Source: Arachis hypogaea (Eukaryota > Streptophyta > Magnoliopsida > Fabales > Fabaceae). From it: a DNA stretch of 64,000 nucleotides. A model generated the notes under the pieces. That model was not told where the DNA came from, searched no databases, and was given only the letters and a program-made list of their open reading frames with translations. The position numbers and the translations under genes were made by a program. The stretch covers positions 115,453,905 to 115,517,904 of the forward strand of contig NC_092053.1 in the NCBI RefSeq assembly GCF_003086295.3, given 5' to 3'. Of the stretch, positions 59,412 through 64,000 are shown in pieces. The first letter of the stretch is position 1. Each line of letters starts with the position of its first letter.

Positions 59412-59587
59412 TTGTTTTATTTTTAATTTTTAATTTTGGTTAATATGTTATTTATATATAGGTGGAAGATGGCGAGGAAGGAGATGAGGCATATCTTGAG
59501 ACCTATAACAGTGAAAGCGACGGTGAAGACAATGAAAGTGATAATAATTTGTATACTTCAACTGAGAAATTTGCATCACAAAGTTAA
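54666..59587 (+). CDS. CFM3: CRM-domain splicing factor CFM3 (chloroplast/mitochondrial), nine exons
   Basis: Promotes splicing of organellar group II introns, by family knowledge together with CAF proteins. Exons: 54666-55607, 56193-56727, 56819-56949, 57512-57862, 58299-58455, 58661-58953, 59126-59185, 59289-59378, 59462-59587. All splice phases agree, giving about 894 residues. A Ser/Phe-rich N terminus suggests a transit peptide. Three CRM domains: about 248-335 ([14 protein letters not shown] to [12 protein letters not shown]), 474-562 ([14 protein letters not shown] to LVFYRGKNF) and 684-785 ([13 protein letters not shown] to [11 protein letters not shown]), each with a GxxG-type turn. 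[19 protein letters not shown] sequence near 180 and the acidic C terminus ([14 protein letters not shown]) match CFM3 proteins. The donor of intron 8 is an unusual GTCTCT at a CT repeat. A GTG just upstream in frame is not used as the start. Confidence 0.95.
59379..59407. repeat. (CT)n microsatellite at the intron 8 donor of CFM3
   Basis: About 14 CT units begin immediately after the exon 8 end (GAG at 59376-59378), so the donor reads GTCTCTCT. Confidence 0.9.
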
Positions 59588-62094
59588 AAGGTAAAAGGAC
59601 ATGTCTGAACTCTTAAGACTATTTCTACCATTTATGGAACAGTATACATTGAACACATGCTGAATGTGGATAAACATAATAACTCTTTCTGATCAAGCCA
59701 CTAAAGAAAAGACTTAGTGCCATGTGTGTCAAAGGACATGTTATGCAGTCATGATAAGAATCGAATTAGACAAAGAATTATTGAAAATTGTATGTACGTA
59801 CTTTTTGTTCATAATGGAGCGCTCTGAGTTGAATTAGTTAATAGATCCTTTTTTTTTTTTTTTGCATGCATCTATATTATTAGCTACCTTATGTTTTCTA
59901 CATGCTGATGCAGCATCTATAGTAATGAGTTTCATTTTTTTTGCCTTTTATTGTGATTGTTAAGATGTATAAGGTGTGGATCAAGTAATGTTTTCTGCAT
60001 GCTGAAGCTGCTCCTGGAGTATGTAATGCCTTAATTTATTTTTGGTATTTTGTTAATATGTTTAAGTGTCAAGTAGAAATTGGGTACATAGCATTCATTT
60101 ATGAAGAAAGTAATTTTGGGCGTTTACTAAGAAAAATTTAGCCTTTCAAAGATGTACTAAAAGTTGAAATACATGTTTCTCAACAACAATTGAGAAATTT
60201 AGGAATCTTGATTCACCTTACAAAGTGATCTCATTCAAGTTAAGAAGAAAATAGAGAAATGCTTATAAAAGTCAAGAAAATTCAGTGGACAAATCTTAAG
60301 CGAGATTGATTTAATAGAGAAATGCATATAATCTCGTAGGACATTTTTTTTTTTGGTAATGAATCTCATAGGACATTAACTAATCCATATAGAGGCTTAG
60401 TTGTTGTTTATTGATTATACTGAAAAAGCAACAATGACAAGGCATTGCCAGGCAAAAATAGAAAAGAACAAGAATCACTACTCACTAACTATAAAACTGC
60501 AATCACTACACACAGCAAGACCAACAGCTCCGTATCATTCAATTATATGCATTTTTTTAATGGTACATCGTATTCTAGTAACCAAATCACAAAAAATCCT
60601 TCATATAATTTTAAATTTAATTGGGAGAACAATATAATTTATCTGAAATAAATCCGGGTTCACATATTTTAGTAGAGAAATAAGGTTTTATTATAAAAGT
60701 CATTTTTCTAGTTTTAAATATTGTTTATCAGTATAATGAAAAAGTAAAAATAACAATAACTAGTTACATAATTAAAGTAGAGCATACTAATACATACATA
60801 ACATTAGAGACATAGAGAAGTCAATTTGTGCAATGAGACTGATGATGTGAAAGAGTACTTACGCAAGAGTAAAGTAGAACAGAGACTGATTAAGTTGGAG
60901 AAGAAGCTTGCTTATCTAGAGAGGAAAAAAAAAAAAAACTAATCTGTTAGTTATTTTTGTGTGTTTGTTAGTAACTTGTGTTGCTGTTATTGTAAGTAAG
61001 TCTTGAAAAATAAACAATTAAAGAAGCTATGCATTGTTGTTAACTTGTGATGAACTATGGTTTGAGTTCACATAATTTAGTTATGTTTATGCATTAATGA
61101 ATGATAATATTTTGTTGCTGTTATATTATGTGTTTAAATGGCTATATACAATGTCTTGTTAATGGTCTATGTGAACTAAATTAAATATTTTGGTTCATTA
61201 AACATCCAAACATAAGATATGACAAGTTAAAAAGGTTACAATCTTAACAAAATAACATAATATAGTAGGTCACCACATGAGCACCAAAAGTTTGCCAAAA
61301 AATTTGCCCTTGAAAAGTAGTTCCCATGATGGAAAACAAAAATATCAAATACATCATTCATTTGCAACATTTTTTAACACACAAAACAACACAAAAATCA
61401 TACATAGTTAACAATGATCCAAATTTTTCAATTCGGTAAGTCCTAAACATTACCCTAAACCTCACTAACCCCACATAACTAATTAGCCACTACCCTTACA
61501 GTCCCTATAACCATCCTAGGACATGCATAACAAATAAAAAGCAGGAGTACAATAAGTTTCAATACGACGGATGCAGCTACAACAACAAAGCTTCACTAAA
61601 GCTGCTTCACAGAACACCAATGGCGACATGATGAAGATGAAACATTGTGTTTTTTGGAGAAAAAATGTCAGTGCTAAGGCTTCTTGTAATTGTCTATGGG
61701 CATCCTTGGTATTGCATATAAGTACAGGAACAACTACATTTTTTGAAACGTCGTTTTAGAGCATAAGGACCCATCTGTCTCATAACTTTTTATAATGGAC
61801 CAGGCCAGTCCCGTTAACAACACCTTAGTGACATGTACACACACTCTATATCACATAAGCGCCATCTAATTTGACTCTGTTACGTTTAGCCAACTATATT
61901 GAACGTAAGGACTCATATGTTAAGCATTTTGAATGGTCAGGGATGCTTTTATATTTTTAAATTATGAGAGACTAAAATATTGTCGAACGAAAATTCAGAG
62001 ACCTATTTGTCTTTTTTTTTTAAATTAAAATATTAAAATATATTTTTAAAAAATTACAAAATTAATAATAATTAATTTTTTATTTTATTAATTT
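59588..62094. other. 3' flank of CFM3 and intergenic DNA
   Basis: Presumed 3' UTR is followed by AT-rich DNA. Near 60834-60940 a short frame (ETDDVKEYLRKSKVEQRLIK, then KKLAYLERKKKK) looks like a coiled-coil remnant, ending in a poly-A run. From about 61760 to 62094 the sequence resembles a transposon terminus, but I could not pair it. No complete gene. Confidence 0.4.
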
Positions 62095-63503
62095 TAGGTA
62101 GAGCTCAAGGTTTGCGTCGCGTGTGTATTCGCATACGCATGTCCAGCAAAAGTAGTAAAAAGCTGCTAAGTCTGCAGAATTCAAATTTTGTACACCAAAT
62201 TTCAAACGCGTATAACGTTTTTGTTAAAAATAATTTTTAGTTCGTTCTTCGAATAGTGTAAACTTCACGGACCCAATTTTCATTTGAAATAAGTTTGACA
62301 AAATTTAAGGGTCCAGAATCCAAGTTATAGCCCGCTAAATTTGGTCAAAAATCAAGTTTTACCAAAAATATCAAACCTCTATTTTTACCAAAACTCTCAT
62401 TTCAAAACCAATGACTCACACCCCCCAAAACAACACCAAATGAGTCAAACAATTCTATATCCATTCCATCTCTTTCACATTATACTATTTACTCAATTAT
62501 ATTCATTTTCATCCCAAATAATCCAAAATCAAGATAACAAAACTCATTATTCATCAAGCTACCATCATCATAATTCATTATCATCATCAATCATCAAAAT
62601 CATCAATCATCAACTCATTCTCAAGATAACTCAACATTTTCATCAAAGTTACTAACCCTTAACATACTTACATAATTCAACCTATCATATGGTCATCTAG
62701 CATACGTTTTCACATGACATTATATATTATCTATGAGAAACCAAAACCATACATTGGCCGATTCCTCCCTAATGCTCGGACACCTCAAAATGCCTCCGTT
62801 CCACAAGCTTCAAAGCTCCAATTTCTCACCAATAATCAACTCAGCTCCCAAGATTCAATCTCAAGCCTCTAATACCATCAATTTAATCCCAACACATTTA
62901 ATTTAATCTAATACGAAACAATATCACTCAAAATCAACATAAGGTTCATTATTATCAATGATTCACAAGACTTAGTAGTTTCTCACCTTACTCACGGTTG
63001 TTTGGGACAAGACCCAGCAAGTTCCCAAAGCTAATTCAATCCTAAAGCACTAAAATCACATAATCTCTCAAAATCAAAATCTAAATTTTCAAAATTGCAA
63101 GGAGGAAGGATGAGTAAGAAATAGCAAGGTACATACTACTTTGTTTGGTGGGTTTTGTAGAGCTCGACGTGGTGGTCATTTGGCCGCAAGCGGTGCGGCA
63201 ATCGGAACTCTGGATTGAGAGATAAGTAGATTTGAATTTGGAACTAGGGTTTGAGGTTTCTTCTCTTCCCTTTCAGCGTGCTTCCATGGAAATGAGAAAG
63301 GAAGATGGCTAAGTTTGGTGTTTTATATGTTGGTCCTTGGGCCCAGTTTGGGCCTCGTCCAACCGGTTCGGCCTGTTGGTTCGGTGTCGAAATTTGTATT
63401 TTTAATATTTTTATCTCTCTGGATTAATAAAATTAAATTTTCTAATTTTTTTTATTAATATTAGTTTATTGACTAATTATTCATTAATTTTGTAGGGTTT
63501 ACA
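62095..63503 (-). repeat. 3' LTR (probably truncated) of the right-edge element
   Basis: Shares with the LTR at 22093-24833 the words TATGGTCATCTAGC (near 62687) and TTGTAGAGCTCGACG (near 63158), followed by GCAAGCGGTGCGGCAATCGG, and the end GGGTTTACA. GCGTCGCGTGTGTATTCGCA near 62114 echoes the palindromes of the solo LTR. At about 1.4 kb it is half the length of the intact LTRs, and I cannot see its left end. Confidence 0.65.
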
Positions 63504-63545
63504 TCCTACTAATTAAGAAATATGCCCACAAAATTCAGATTCAGT

Positions 63546-64000
63546 TACCTAAGAACAAGTGTGGATAGTCTTTTTTCATTTCGGATTCAAGTTCCCAAGT
63601 ATGTTCTTCAATTTTAGCCCTACTCCAAGCAACTTTAACTAATGAACCTTCTTTCCTGCGCAGTTGCTTAATACTGGTATTGTCAATACTGGTTCTAGAA
63701 TGTGGTTGGAATTAGAAGTGTACTTCCAAAACTGCGAGACGTGAAATACGTCATGCAAGTTCGAAAAATGTGGTAGTAGAGATATCCGATATGCCACCGG
63801 CCCAATTCTCTCCAGAATTTGAAACGGACCAATGTAATGAGAATTCAACTTCTTTGCTTTGATCGCTCTACCCACTCCTGTTATTGGAGTAACCCTTAGG
63901 AATACATGATCTCGCTCATCGAATTCTAAAGGTTTCCGTCTATAATAGGCATAGCTTTTCTGGAGACTTTGAGCTGTAAGCATTCTATTTCGAATTTTCT
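63546..64000 (-). pseudogene. C-terminal pol fragment of the right-edge Del-like element
   Basis: Reads [19 protein letters not shown], then [17 protein letters not shown] and [14 protein letters not shown], matching the integrase C-terminal part of the intact polyprotein. After HILEP a small deletion and frameshift occur. The chromodomain-like tail (SLVKVAWSRA, then [11 protein letters not shown]) continues in another frame down to about 63546. The protein is therefore broken. The frame is open to the window edge. Confidence 0.85.

Larger units (their letters stand above)
62095..64000 (-). mobile_element. Partial Del-like retrotransposon running off the right edge
   Basis: A second, diverged member of the Del/Tekay-like group, same orientation as the complete element. 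LTR-like sequence up to 63503 (GGGTTTACA) is followed by a PPT-like stretch and the C-terminal part of pol. Its other LTR and most of gag-pol lie beyond the window. Confidence 0.8.

Overview
This is a plant nuclear window, from a eudicot and most likely a legume. Intron-bearing genes, a CC-NBS-LRR gene, plant-type LTR retrotransposons and hAT, Mutator and Tourist-like repeats all point that way. From memory the repeat types resemble those of Arachis (peanut), but I cannot confirm the species. At most three host genes are visible: a CC-NBS-LRR immune receptor (6194-8773, +), a small single-pass membrane protein (34158-34553, -), and a nine-exon gene for a chloroplast group II intron splicing factor of the CFM3 type (54666-59587, +). 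Most of the remainder is nested mobile DNA.

Left part. An old terminal-inverted-repeat element (646-5347) holds a 5'-truncated, frameshifted LINE (about 873-3485) and two hAT-like elements with 8-bp target duplications (3743-4449, 4511-5266). The NLR gene follows, with an intron in its 5' leader ending one base before the ATG. From about 9.9 to 13.85 kb lies a Del/Tekay-like solo LTR. It contains an inverted copy of the first hAT family (10952-11639) and a cluster of alternating purine/pyrimidine palindromes (11987-12296). A decayed transposon-type gene with tandemly duplicated exon-intron units follows (about 13.9-18.7 kb), then a foldback element of about 1.87 kb (about 19009-20882).

Middle. 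A Ty1-copia remnant was hit by a small Mutator-like 'Pack' element (21292-32506 as it now lies). That element carries two spliceable exons of a CBM20 starch-binding-domain gene. It was split by a full-length Ty3/gypsy Del/Tekay-like element (22093-32321) with 2741-bp LTRs that I can tell apart at only one base, an intact 1505-codon polyprotein frame, a PBS, a PPT and a TGCTT target duplication. At 35331-48319 a palindromic, microsatellite-rich element is split by a degenerate Tat/Ogre-lineage element (35829-47124). The Tat element has an antisense gene, and is itself interrupted by a hAT-like element (36996-37562) and a solo LTR (43959-about 45403).

Right part. A solo LTR, a SINE-like Pol III box pair, a Tourist-like MITE and duplicated non-coding repeats lead to the CFM3 gene. 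The right edge holds the 3' end of a second, decayed Del-like element that runs out of the window. Nested target duplications give a relative order of insertion. No genes appear to form an operon or pathway together; the two larger host genes act in immunity and in organelle RNA splicing.
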